From assembly GCA_012965445.1 (NCBI GenBank), contig DTSJ01000042.1, positions 1 to 18,120 of the forward strand: DNA of 18,120 bases, written 5' to 3'. Shown piece by piece: positions 7,784-15,521 of the stretch. Within the stretch, counting starts at the first letter, position 1, and each line of letters begins with the position of its first letter. The notes beneath the pieces were generated by a model, which saw only the letters and a program-made list of their open reading frames with translations, had not been told where the DNA came from and did no database searches. The DNA comes from Candidatus Hydrogenedentota bacterium. Lineage in GTDB: Bacteria; Hydrogenedentota; Hydrogenedentia; Hydrogenedentiales; GCA-2746185. The position numbers were made by a program, and so were the translations under genes.

Positions 7784-7926
7784 TCGATATCCTCAAGCAG
7801 CATGCCCGCGAAAGACGACTAACAGTGATTCTGTTCGTCGCAGCCACCCTGATTCTCATCTTCGTCCAATGGCGAATCGGAGCGATGACCATCGATACCG
7901 TCACCTCGACCCCGGTGGATCCTTGA
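7780..7926 (+). CDS. 48-residue single-pass membrane microprotein, unknown function
   Basis: I do not recognise this protein. The ATG at 7780 overlaps the pabBC stop in ATGA, and its own stop overlaps the next ATG in TGATG (7924-7928). It therefore fills exactly the space between two real genes, which is strong evidence that it is translated. The sequence starts MIDILKQHARERR, with five basic residues. A hydrophobic segment follows (about residues 14-31, LTVILFVAATLILIFVQW), then a Thr/Pro-rich end, TVTSTPVDP. The positive-inside rule predicts the N-terminus in the cytoplasm and a short outside tail. An AGGA at 7774-7777 is closer to the ATG than usual, so translation probably depends on coupling with pabBC. 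It may act with the large membrane protein encoded downstream; this is an inference from overlap only. Confidence 0.7.
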   Translation: MIDILKQHARERRLTVILFVAATLILIFVQWRIGAMTIDTVTSTPVDP

Positions 7927-9785
7927 TGACGGATTCGCCGCCCAAATGGGCATCTTACCTCCTCTGCGGCTTTGCTCTGGCATGGCCCCTTCACGTCTAC
8001 AAATACATCCCGTATATCGACGGAACCCTGACAGGCGTTCTTATCAGTCTGCTCACAACGATTTGGATTCTGCGATTCAGAACCATTCCGGTTCGCATTC
8101 CCGTGGAGTACTGGTGGCCAATGTTGGGGGCATTCATTCTGACCCTCCTTGACGGCGGTGACAAAGCATTTATCATGGTCGCAATCACCTTCATCGTGAC
8201 CGCCCAGTTCACGCGGAACGCACGCTGGACAGAACACACGATGTGGGCTACGATGGTAACGATCAGTCTTCTCTCCGTTTTGAACGCCTTCGCAAAAATC
8301 CTCGGCCTCATACCGACTGCCTACGCGCTGGAGAGCGGCATCACCATGGCCGGTCCCTATTCCGTTTCCGAAGGAATCTACGTTCTTATGCTCGGTGTAG
8401 TGTGGGGACTCTATTTTACATTCCTCTCTGGAATCTCGAATGCGCAGCGATCCGCATCACTTTTTTCGACGTTCCTCTGCATTGCCGTACTCGGCGGAAA
8501 ACTGTTCCTTCTTCGCGGAAATGCCTACTTCTGGTCTGAGTCGTACTTCGGTGCAGCTTCCCCTTTCGCAGTTACTGCAGGCCTGTTGCTGATATGGCTG
8601 TGCATGCGCATCGTCGCCAAACTAATCGTCACCCGCGAACCGAACTCGCATTTGGCATCCATTTTCGTCCTTACAATCGTCGGAACCCTGCTGTATTGGA
8701 CTCTGTTTCCATCCGAACTGAGACTGTACCATGCCTTTCTTTTAGGGCTTGCCGCGGGCTATGCACTTCCAGACCGGCTCGAAACCGTTGAAATTCTCTG
8801 GCCCAAGTCGATAGGCGCAGCCGTGTTCGCTCTCGCCGCCCTCAATATTTTCGTCGCGTTTCCAATGCACGAGCAGGACAGCCGAAACATCGCAGAAGCG
8901 GCTGCGGCTGACTACCGCAATGCGAATTACGGACGCCTGCATCAGCGCATGACCTGCTTGGCGACGATCTATCCTGATCAGACAGATCAGATTTATTTGT
9001 GGAAGGCGCGCGCATCTATTCGCCAGGGAAATCTCGACAAGGCAAGCAAGGAATTCGCCCTTGCCGTCCAGTTCTGGATCGCGCAGGGTCGTTCCGGCGA
9101 ATCGAAGGCCGACGTCGAATTGGTCCTGCTTGAGATGCGGGATGCCGCCGCGCTGCTCTCTGAGGAAGAGGTTTCGCTCGCTGTCGAAGTTGCCCATGTT
9201 GCGCTGGGCGAAAGCGATTCCGCATTATCCCTGTTGAAAATGAAACTCGAAGCAGGAGAGGTCATGCTGCCCACAGAGTTGTCTGCGGATGAAAAGGCAT
9301 ATCTCTTCAGTGCGATTCTCGGCGACCTTTCCTTATACGACCGATTAAAGACATGGCCCTTGCTTCGGGAAGATCACAAGGGCCCCCTCTGGCATCAGGT
9401 TATCGAGCAGACGGTTCCAGAATCGCTTGAGCCGGGTTCGCTCGTGTACTACATTGGTCGTCGCCCCGATGAAGTGCGATTCTACGGAACAATCGGAGGG
9501 ATCTTCGCACAGGCATCGGTATCGATTCCTAGAACGTGGCAAAAACGCGTTGCATCCGATCCTGCTGAAGAAGCGATGACAATTACCGTTGATGACTCTC
9601 AGGAAGGAGAGGAACTCTTTACTGTAGGAGATATTTCGGATGACGATACAGCTCTCGTTCGATTCATGGTTTCCGGAGGTAAAATACGCGACATAACATT
9701 CGATGAATCGCGTACCGAAGCAATCCCGTTCGCTCCTGTCGTGTACTACCATCCCTGGGTCCGAATCCTCCAAATCTTGAAGTAG
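7926..9785 (+). CDS. Polytopic membrane protein with TPR-like region; O-antigen ligase/polymerase-like architecture
   Basis: I start at the ATG at 7926, which has GGTGG 7-8 bases upstream and overlaps the preceding stop; an earlier in-frame ATG at 7869 lies wholly inside the microprotein gene. The 619-residue product has about nine or ten hydrophobic segments between residues 9 and 312. A soluble part follows. Around residues 320-445 it is helical and includes a TPR-like repeat, IYLWKARASIRQGNLDKASK (356-375). The last roughly 170 residues look beta-rich and acidic. A multi-pass membrane part followed by a TPR tail is common among Wzy/WaaL-type polymerases and ligases that act on lipid-linked glycans. 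No diagnostic residue of that family is certain here, so it could be another envelope protein. It is translationally coupled to the microprotein. Confidence 0.6.
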   Translation: MTDSPPKWASYLLCGFALAWPLHVYKYIPYIDGTLTGVLISLLTTIWILRFRTIPVRIPVEYWWPMLGAFILTLLDGGDKAFIMVAITFIVTAQFTRNARWTEHTMWATMVTISLLSVLNAFAKILGLIPTAYALESGITMAGPYSVSEGIYVLMLGVVWGLYFTFLSGISNAQRSASLFSTFLCIAVLGGKLFLLRGNAYFWSESYFGAASPFAVTAGLLLIWLCMRIVAKLIVTREPNSHLASIFVLTIVGTLLYWTLFPSELRLYHAFLLGLAAGYALPDRLETVEILWPKSIGAAVFALAALNIFVAFPMHEQDSRNIAEAAAADYRNANYGRLHQRMTCLATIYPDQTDQIYLWKARASIRQGNLDKASKEFALAVQFWIAQGRSGESKADVELVLLEMRDAAALLSEEEVSLAVEVAHVALGESDSALSLLKMKLEAGEVMLPTELSADEKAYLFSAILGDLSLYDRLKTWPLLREDHKGPLWHQVIEQTVPESLEPGSLVYYIGRRPDEVRFYGTIGGIFAQASVSIPRTWQKRVASDPAEEAMTITVDDSQEGEELFTVGDISDDDTALVRFMVSGGKIRDITFDESRTEAIPFAPVVYYHPWVRILQILK

Positions 9786-9811
9786 ACACGGCCTGAATGG
9801 CACAATATACC
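9783..9811 (+). promoter_or_regulatory. Candidate sigma-70-type promoter upstream of the ClpP-like gene
   Basis: TAGACA at 9783-9788 matches five of six bases of the -35 consensus TTGACA. TATACC at 9806-9811 matches four of six of the -10 consensus. The spacer is exactly 17 bases. The predicted start near 9818 leaves a leader of about 45 bases. The -35 overlaps the stop codon of the upstream membrane-protein gene. Evidence is by eye only and assumes a standard housekeeping sigma factor. Confidence 0.35.
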
Positions 9812-9862
9812 CATATTTATTGAAAAACAACCGCTTTTTCCAAGCGATGGGATATACGCCGT

Positions 9863-10444
9863 ATGTGGAACCACGAAGAAAAAAAGGACGATGAGAAAAA
9901 AGACGAAGGTATGGGAGGGCTGATACTCAAAGCCCGCACCGTACTCGTAAATGGCGAAGTCGATCAGGAACTGGCGCAGAAAGTCATTTCACAGCTCATC
10001 GCGCTCGATGCAGATAATCACGATTCCATCAAAGTCGTTATCTGTTCCCCCGGAGGTCATGTCGATTCCGGATTCGCCATCCGCGATATTATGAGGTTTA
10101 TCGAATCTCCCATTATCACGATCGGGGCAGGATGGGTTGCTAGTATTGGTGTACCCATATTCTTCGGCGCACCAAAAGAGAGCCGCTATTCATTACCGGG
10201 AACCAGATACCTCATTCACCAGCCTAGCGGCGGTGCTGGCGGTCAAGTCTCTGACATTAGAATCGAAGCGCAGGAAATCCTGAAAATCCGACAACACCTC
10301 AACGAATTGATCGCCAAAGAAACAGGGCAGTCAGTAGAGAAGGTTGCGAAGGATTCAGATCGTAACTTTTGGATGAACGCTGAAGAAGCCGTCGAATACG
10401 GCCTCGTCCCAAAGATTATTTCCAGCGCATCGGAAATCGGCTAA
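9863..10444 (+). CDS. ClpP-family serine peptidase-like protein with Asn in place of the catalytic Asp
   Basis: ClpP forms the barrel-shaped proteolytic chamber that works with AAA+ unfoldases. The 193-residue product carries the family core: CSPGGHVDSGFAI (61-73), the nucleophile S94 in VASIGV, H119 in YLIHQPSGG, and NAEEAVEYGLV near the end. The family's third triad residue is the second Asp of the D-R-D-x-F-M motif. Here the motif reads D166-R167-N168-F-W-M, so the Asp is replaced by Asn (codon AAC at 10364-10366). The N-terminus is a highly charged Glu/Lys/Asp stretch (3-15) instead of the usual axial-loop sequence. No clpX or clpA gene is nearby, so it is probably a paralogue of the main ClpP. 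The start has no clear ribosome-binding site; an ATG at 9911 is an alternative. Confidence 0.85.
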   Translation: MWNHEEKKDDEKKDEGMGGLILKARTVLVNGEVDQELAQKVISQLIALDADNHDSIKVVICSPGGHVDSGFAIRDIMRFIESPIITIGAGWVASIGVPIFFGAPKESRYSLPGTRYLIHQPSGGAGGQVSDIRIEAQEILKIRQHLNELIAKETGQSVEKVAKDSDRNFWMNAEEAVEYGLVPKIISSASEIG

Positions 10445-10466
10445 TTCAAGCGAACCGGACTAACGC

Positions 10467-11750
10467 CTATAACGCCCAGGATTCGTCTTCGGGTTCCACA
10501 ATTTTTTCCTGATCAGAAATGTAGTGCAATGCATCCCGCGGTGTGCTTCCCGAAATCGGCGCTGCCTCGTCCTCGCCAAACAAGTCCGTGTAGTCGCAGT
10601 GAAAACCATCGCATATCGACTTCGTCGAACACTGTGCGCACGGCCCTACATGCTCATATCCAGCATCGTGATTCGCCCGAATCGCGCCTTCTTCACGGTA
10701 GAATCGATGCTTGCCCATCACGCCATGCGCGATCTTTGCGAGTACATGCTGAACCGTCAATCCGACCTTACCCAAAATCGGATGCTCATAATACCGCCGC
10801 GTCACGCCTGGATACCGATACTGAATCTCGCGCGCAAAGGGTCCGATCAAAAACGCAGGTACCAGTTTCTCCGGATTCATGCGCTGCGGCTGAAGTCCCG
10901 TCCAGTTCCAGCTGTTGTAATCCCATTCATGATGGTCATAAGGCAGTTGTTGAAAGTTGTAAAAATTTTTCCGGTATTTTTCGTCAACAACACACAGCGG
11001 CATGTACCGCACATTGCATTCGATCCCCGCATCTTCCAGTTTGTCCATCGCTTCGCTCAACATCGGCTTTATATCAGAATACTTCGCGACATTGTCGTGT
11101 GTCCGTATTCCCGTTTCCTGATCTTCAAAAGGATTAAACGCGATAAAATTTACCGCGTTCGCGCCATAATCAATAGCCTTCTGCGCGATTTCAGGGAGCA
11201 GCGAAATGACCGGGCTCGACATCGTGCAGTTGAAACGGAAAGGAACTCCCAACTCCACCATATTTTCAATCGCCTGAATAATCTTGACGTAGGCCCCCTT
11301 GCGGCACACCACCTCATCATGAACATCACCGATACCGTGCAGACTCACCAGGAAATCGCGAATTCCTGCATCCTTGAATTCCTGCAGCTTCTCCTTCTTC
11401 GCCAGCACCAGCCCGTTCGTAATCAGAGTGGGGTAGAGGCCAATCTCATTGCAGTACAGAATCAGTTCCAGAATATCCGGGAGAATCGTCGGTTCGCCGC
11501 CCTGTATATCAATCGCCGTATTCCCGTAGGTATAACGCAGCGTGTGGCAGATCGCTTTCGCCTTCTCAAGCGTCATAAACGCATGCTCGGGATGCTCAGT
11601 ATCCGCGATTCGATTAAGGAAGTAGCAAAAATAGCACCGAAGATTACACGTCTGCCCAAGCCACAACACGCCTCGACGGTTCAGCGTGCGCTTTTTCGTC
11701 TTCGGGTAGTCATGCCGCTCGACGGGGGCGGTCTCAGGTACTACGGCCAT
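10467..11750 (-). CDS. Radical SAM protein with SPASM-like C-terminal cysteines (downstream paralogue)
   Basis: The product is a radical SAM enzyme of unknown substrate. The start is the ATG at 11750, with GGAGAG (11756-11761) five bases upstream; an in-frame GTG at 11777 has no such site. The 427-residue protein has the CxxxCxxC cluster motif at C35, C39 and C42 (TCNLRCYFC), a GGEPT motif and the usual barrel segments. C-terminal C371, C374, C380 and C385 (CAQCSTKSICDGFHCDY) resemble a SPASM/twitch site for an auxiliary Fe-S cluster. It lies 33 bases behind a closely similar gene and shares the SWAL ending. Its 3' end faces the ClpP-like gene at 22 bases. Nearby exporter genes make glycan or peptide modification plausible, but this is not shown by the sequence. 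Confidence 0.85.
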   Translation of the reverse strand: MAVVPETAPVERHDYPKTKKRTLNRRGVLWLGQTCNLRCYFCYFLNRIADTEHPEHAFMTLEKAKAICHTLRYTYGNTAIDIQGGEPTILPDILELILYCNEIGLYPTLITNGLVLAKKEKLQEFKDAGIRDFLVSLHGIGDVHDEVVCRKGAYVKIIQAIENMVELGVPFRFNCTMSSPVISLLPEIAQKAIDYGANAVNFIAFNPFEDQETGIRTHDNVAKYSDIKPMLSEAMDKLEDAGIECNVRYMPLCVVDEKYRKNFYNFQQLPYDHHEWDYNSWNWTGLQPQRMNPEKLVPAFLIGPFAREIQYRYPGVTRRYYEHPILGKVGLTVQHVLAKIAHGVMGKHRFYREEGAIRANHDAGYEHVGPCAQCSTKSICDGFHCDYTDLFGEDEAAPISGSTPRDALHYISDQEKIVEPEDESWAL

Positions 11751-11783
11751 CAATACTCTCCAAAACGGGCCAGGCACATATCG

Positions 11784-13079
11784 TTATAGCGCCCAGCTCT
11801 TGTCCTCGTCCTCGACGATTTTGTCCTGTTCCTTAATATAGTATAACGGATCTTCGATTACTGATCCTGTTGTGACAGGATCAGCTTCATCCGTGCCGTA
11901 AAATTTCGCATAGTCCCCGTGAAACCCGTCGCAGATATTCCGGAGCGCGCATTGCTGACACTTTTCATGGTGCTCGTACTGCAAATCCTGAATAGCACGC
12001 AGCTTCGCCTCGCGCCGATACCAGTATGCACGTCCAAGCACAATCGATCCTGCCGCAGCAATTAGCCGTTGCCCAAAATAGAACAGCTTCGCCTTGACCG
12101 GACGATCCAGCTCGATTTTCAACAGCGTGTTCGCGTCCGCGCGATAAAGTCGCCGTGCGAGCCGCCCCAATTTGTATGGGCGATTCAATTCCGAAGGTTT
12201 CATTCGCTGCGGCTGCATACCCGTCCACATCCAGCTCTCATAATTCCACTCATGATGGTCATACGGAAGTTGTTGAAAGTTGTAGAGATTCTTCCGATGC
12301 TTTTCCTCCGCGATACAGAGAGGAAGATACCTCACGTTGCACTCGATCTCCGCTTCCTCAAGCATATCCATCGCCACCGCAAGTGATTTCTTGATGTCCC
12401 CGTATGTCGCCACGTTATCGTGCGTCCGTATCCCAGTCTCCTGATCTTCAAAAGGATTGAAGGCGATAAAATTCACCGCGTTCGCGCCGTAGTCAATCGC
12501 CTTCTGAGCGATCTCCGGCAACAACGGAACAACCGGCTTCGACATTGTGCAGTTGAATCTGAAAGGCACATCCAGCTCGCGCATGTTCTCGATTGCCTGA
12601 ATAATCTTCACATAAGCGCCCTTACGGCATACGACTTCGTCGTGAATGTCCCCGATGCCGTGCAGACTGACCAGAAAATCGCGAACGCCCGACCCCTTGA
12701 ACTTCGCCAGCTTGTCAATACTCGCCAGCGCCAACCCATTCGTAATCAAAGTGGGGTAGAGGCCGATTTCATTGCAGTAGCTGATCAACTCATGAATTTC
12801 AGGATGAATCGTTGGTTCTCCGCCCTGAATATCAATTGCTGTGTCTCCGTAGTAATACCGGAGCGTGTGGCAAATTTCCTTCGCCTTCTGAAGCGTCATA
12901 AAAGGATGTTCCGGGTGACTCGCATCGTCGATACGGTTCAGGAAATAGCAGAAATAGCACCGAAGATTACAGGTCTGCCCAAGCCAGAGCACACCCCGAC
13001 GCGAAAGTACCCGTTTCCGGGTCTTCGCATAAGGACTTCCTAGGGAATTCGGTCTGGATTCGGCTACTTCGGTGGACAT
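11784..13079 (-). CDS. Radical SAM protein with SPASM-like C-terminal cysteines (upstream paralogue)
   Basis: This is the first gene of a tandem pair. The ATG at 13079 has an AGAAG-type ribosome-binding site about 9 bases upstream. The 431-residue protein carries C37, C41 and C44 (TCNLRCYFC), then GGEPT and long barrel segments nearly identical to its neighbour. About 49 differences in roughly 280 aligned residues were counted by eye, from KTRKR to QPQRM. A stretch of about 70 residues after QPQRM then has no clear similarity to the neighbour. C374, C377 and C383 (CQQCALRNICDGFH) return to a shared pattern, though it lacks the fourth Cys of its neighbour (DGFHGDY versus DGFHCDY). DNA differences in the conserved part fall mostly at third codon positions, so both copies appear maintained by selection. 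Substrate unknown. Confidence 0.85.
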   Translation of the reverse strand: MSTEVAESRPNSLGSPYAKTRKRVLSRRGVLWLGQTCNLRCYFCYFLNRIDDASHPEHPFMTLQKAKEICHTLRYYYGDTAIDIQGGEPTIHPEIHELISYCNEIGLYPTLITNGLALASIDKLAKFKGSGVRDFLVSLHGIGDIHDEVVCRKGAYVKIIQAIENMRELDVPFRFNCTMSKPVVPLLPEIAQKAIDYGANAVNFIAFNPFEDQETGIRTHDNVATYGDIKKSLAVAMDMLEEAEIECNVRYLPLCIAEEKHRKNLYNFQQLPYDHHEWNYESWMWTGMQPQRMKPSELNRPYKLGRLARRLYRADANTLLKIELDRPVKAKLFYFGQRLIAAAGSIVLGRAYWYRREAKLRAIQDLQYEHHEKCQQCALRNICDGFHGDYAKFYGTDEADPVTTGSVIEDPLYYIKEQDKIVEDEDKSWAL

Positions 13080-13130
13080 CGTATATCTTCTCTGCTGAAC
13101 GTCAGTCGCGCTGCAAGTCGCAGCCTGTTA

Positions 13131-13159
13131 AGGATACCAGATTCGGGATATGCGGGCAA
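13131..13159 (-). promoter_or_regulatory. Candidate extended -10 promoter for the radical SAM pair
   Basis: Read on the - strand, TTGCCC (13159 to 13154) is followed after exactly 17 bases by TATCCT (13136 to 13131), which is preceded by TGG to make an extended -10. Each hexamer matches four of six consensus bases. The predicted start is near 13124, giving a leader of about 45 bases before the ATG at 13079. The element sits in the 126-base gap behind the ABC ATPase gene, the largest gap in the window. A 5-bp inverted repeat (13152-13169) overlaps the -35. Confidence 0.35.
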
Positions 13160-13205
13160 TGATACCCGCTGAATGAAAACAATTGCCCAGCGCGAATAAT
13201 TCAAT

Positions 13206-14636
13206 CTATTTCTTTGAACCTGCCGCGTCTCCGACCCGAATCGTACCCGAAAAATACAGATGCCGTCCCTTGGGAAGATGAATATGTCCCTCCTCACCAG
13301 GGCGCAGGGCCTGCAATACGCGCGCGTTCTCGTAATAATCCGCGTTGATAGGAGTCATCCGAATTGGATTGTCTTCCATATCCGACTCGAAGCGCACCGT
13401 CGGAAGCGTATCGCTTGTCGCCACCAATTTCCGGCCCGGCGCATAATTCTCATTCAAATGAGCCCAGTCGAGAAGGCTCGGCTCAAGAGGCGGAAAATCC
13501 TCAGACTCGTGGTCCGTCTCCCAGTGCGTGTACTCCGTCGAGAGACACACCGATGTATGAAACTCCTGCACCGACAGATCGCTGCTCGTCTCTATCCAGA
13601 GCGTCATCGCGATGCCGTCCTTCTCAAGCGCTTCCATTTCCCAGATTAGCGTATACGGAAACCGTCGCGAAATTCCGGTAAACCGATACCGACCGTTCTC
13701 CTCCTCAGCCGAATCCCAGCGCAGCTTATTACTGTCGCTCCAGAGCCGATGAATCAGTGTCGAAGCATACACTTGAAGCGCATGCGTAATTTGCTCACCG
13801 TTATAAGAAAGTCTGATCTGACCCTGATTGAAAGTAGCCCGAAGCTTTCCGGTCTCAACCGTATAAGTTGGCTGACTCGTGTCTTCAGGAATTTCGTCGT
13901 CCACGATCTGATGCAGATAATGATCGATTACCTTGCTCGAAAAATCCTGAAGCAGCATCTTACCCTTGTCCAGAAGCAAAACTTTCTGGCATAGCGAGTT
14001 CACCAAATCCAGATCATGCGAAACGAACAGTATCGTTTTCTTCTGCTCGATCAACTCCCCGATACGAGTCCTGCACTTCCTCTGAAACGCTTCATCGCCC
14101 ACCGCCAGCACTTCGTCGATCAAAAAAATATCTGGATCAGTAAACGCCGCCACCGCAAAACCAAGTCGCACAAACATCCCGCTCGAATAGGTATCTACCG
14201 ATTGCTCGATAAACTGCCCAATACCGGAGAAATTAACAATGTCGTCAAACACCAAGTCTACTTCCTCGTGCGACATCCCCAGTAATCCAGCGTTCAAATA
14301 TATGTTCTCCCGTCCCGTCAGCATCGGATGAAATCCCGCGCCCAGCTCCAGCAGCGAAGCCACCCTGCCTCGCACCGAAACGTCTCCGGTTGTCGGCACC
14401 GTCACCCCCGAAATGATTTTCAGAAGCGTACTTTTCCCCGAACCGTTCGCGCCGATGATACCGAAAGAATCCCCTTCATCTACATCAAAATGAATATCAT
14501 CCAACACTGTAATCTTTTCGGATCGCTTTCCCCGAATCCAATCGGACATGCCCCGCTTGCCCAGCAAAACACGACCGCCGCGCTCAGCGCGATACTCTTT
14601 GCTGATGTGATCGACCTGTATAACAGGATCACCCAT
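13206..14636 (-). CDS. ABC exporter ATP-binding protein (Wzt/TagH-like) with large C-terminal domain
   Basis: The protein powers a polysaccharide exporter. Its 476 residues divide into an ATPase domain (1 to about 248) and a C-terminal part of about 228 residues. The ATPase domain has Walker A GANGSGKST (62-70), the signature YSSGM (150-154), Walker B IFLIDEVL (170-177) followed by GDEAF, and a switch histidine in SHD (206-208). VASLLELGAGFHPMLTGREN, in the helical region, is the hallmark of the Wzt/TagH/RfbE subfamily. In Wzt proteins the C-terminal domain binds the glycan end group. This one is rich in Trp, Tyr and short beta-like segments and does not resemble the usual Wzt C-terminal domain to my eye. 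The start overlaps the permease stop (TAATG at 14636), so the two subunits are translationally coupled. Confidence 0.9.
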   Translation of the reverse strand: MGDPVIQVDHISKEYRAERGGRVLLGKRGMSDWIRGKRSEKITVLDDIHFDVDEGDSFGIIGANGSGKSTLLKIISGVTVPTTGDVSVRGRVASLLELGAGFHPMLTGRENIYLNAGLLGMSHEEVDLVFDDIVNFSGIGQFIEQSVDTYSSGMFVRLGFAVAAFTDPDIFLIDEVLAVGDEAFQRKCRTRIGELIEQKKTILFVSHDLDLVNSLCQKVLLLDKGKMLLQDFSSKVIDHYLHQIVDDEIPEDTSQPTYTVETGKLRATFNQGQIRLSYNGEQITHALQVYASTLIHRLWSDSNKLRWDSAEEENGRYRFTGISRRFPYTLIWEMEALEKDGIAMTLWIETSSDLSVQEFHTSVCLSTEYTHWETDHESEDFPPLEPSLLDWAHLNENYAPGRKLVATSDTLPTVRFESDMEDNPIRMTPINADYYENARVLQALRPGEEGHIHLPKGRHLYFSGTIRVGDAAGSKK

Positions 14637-15505
14637 TACAATTTATCCGAAATTGTGGGGGACTGCGACCGGAACACCTTGAGTCCTAAGAAAAAAACGA
14701 TGATAGTACAGATTATCGGCCAAGCGACCAGGTTCAACGAAGGCACCTCCCCTTCAAAAAGAAGCGCACGATACGACGTGATATACCCTGCCATCGGATT
14801 GATAAACAATAGAGGATACAGATGTTCCAACCCGCGATCCGTCAAGCGGGCCAGCACGAAATTCGCACTGTAAATCACGGGAGTCGCGTAAAATCCGAAT
14901 AGCAATAGTGCGTTGACCATATACGTGATGTCCCTGAACTGCGCGTTGTGACAGGAAAAAAACAGACCCAGCCCGACAACCAGCAGGCACTGAAATACAA
15001 AAAGTATCGGTATCAACAGAGTCGTAAGCGGAGGAATACTTCCAATCAGCACAACATAAATGATGATCAACAATAGGGCTCCAGTCACCAGGTTCACCAA
15101 CGCCACGCCAATACTCGAAATCGGAATGATCTCCCGTGGGAAATTCACCTTCGAGATCAGCGTTCGGTTATCAACCAGCGAAGTCGTCGCCGTAGATACA
15201 CCGATCGAGAAAAACTGCCACGCGATAAGACCACTCAGAATGAATACAGCCGACTCCCGCGCCGTCATAACCCCCTCGCTGCTCCGAAATTCAATCTGAA
15301 AGACAAACGAGAAAACAAACGTCAGAATCAGCATCATCAGCAACGGCTCAAGTACCGCCCATAAAAAGCCCATCGCCGCATACCGGTACCGAACACGAAT
15401 GTCCTTCCACACAAGATCGATCAGCAGCTGTCGGTTCGCCAGAATATCAGGAAACACACGTCCCATCTGCCCCTGCTGCGCGTTCCTGTAAATGTCAGAA
15501 CTCAT
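14636..15505 (-). CDS. ABC-2 type polysaccharide exporter permease (Wzm/TagG-like)
   Basis: This is the membrane half of the exporter encoded with the following ATPase gene. The 289-residue protein has about six hydrophobic segments after a cytoplasmic N-terminus. It contains LVWKDIRVRYRYAAMGFLW at the first coupling helix and membrane entry, a sequence typical of Wzm/TagG permeases (LV.RDlk.RYr...LG.lW). Later segments include SKVNFPREIIPIS, a conserved cytoplasmic loop, and FYATPVIYS near the fifth segment. Such exporters move lipid-linked polysaccharide or teichoic-acid-type glycans across the inner membrane. The ABC-2 membrane family (PF01061) is the expected match. It lies 16 bases after the glycerate kinase gene. 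The exported glycan cannot be deduced from the window, because no glycosyltransferase is present. Confidence 0.92.
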   Translation of the reverse strand: MSSDIYRNAQQGQMGRVFPDILANRQLLIDLVWKDIRVRYRYAAMGFLWAVLEPLLMMLILTFVFSFVFQIEFRSSEGVMTARESAVFILSGLIAWQFFSIGVSTATTSLVDNRTLISKVNFPREIIPISSIGVALVNLVTGALLLIIIYVVLIGSIPPLTTLLIPILFVFQCLLVVGLGLFFSCHNAQFRDITYMVNALLLFGFYATPVIYSANFVLARLTDRGLEHLYPLLFINPMAGYITSYRALLFEGEVPSLNLVAWPIICTIIVFFLGLKVFRSQSPTISDKL

Positions 15506-15521
15506 GCGGCTAGTCTAGCAC

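Noticed and set aside
9832..9846. Inverted repeat CGCTT-TTTCC-AAGCG before the ClpP-like gene, considered as a terminator
   Set aside because: The stem is only 5 bp and no T-run follows on the + strand, so it does not meet the intrinsic terminator pattern.
10524..11789. 421-codon open frame on the + strand opposite the second radical SAM gene
   Set aside because: The - strand frame has radical SAM motifs and a close paralogue next door. The + frame is Arg/His-rich shadow sequence, and a similar shadow recurs opposite the paralogue (12420-13043), as expected from DNA similarity.
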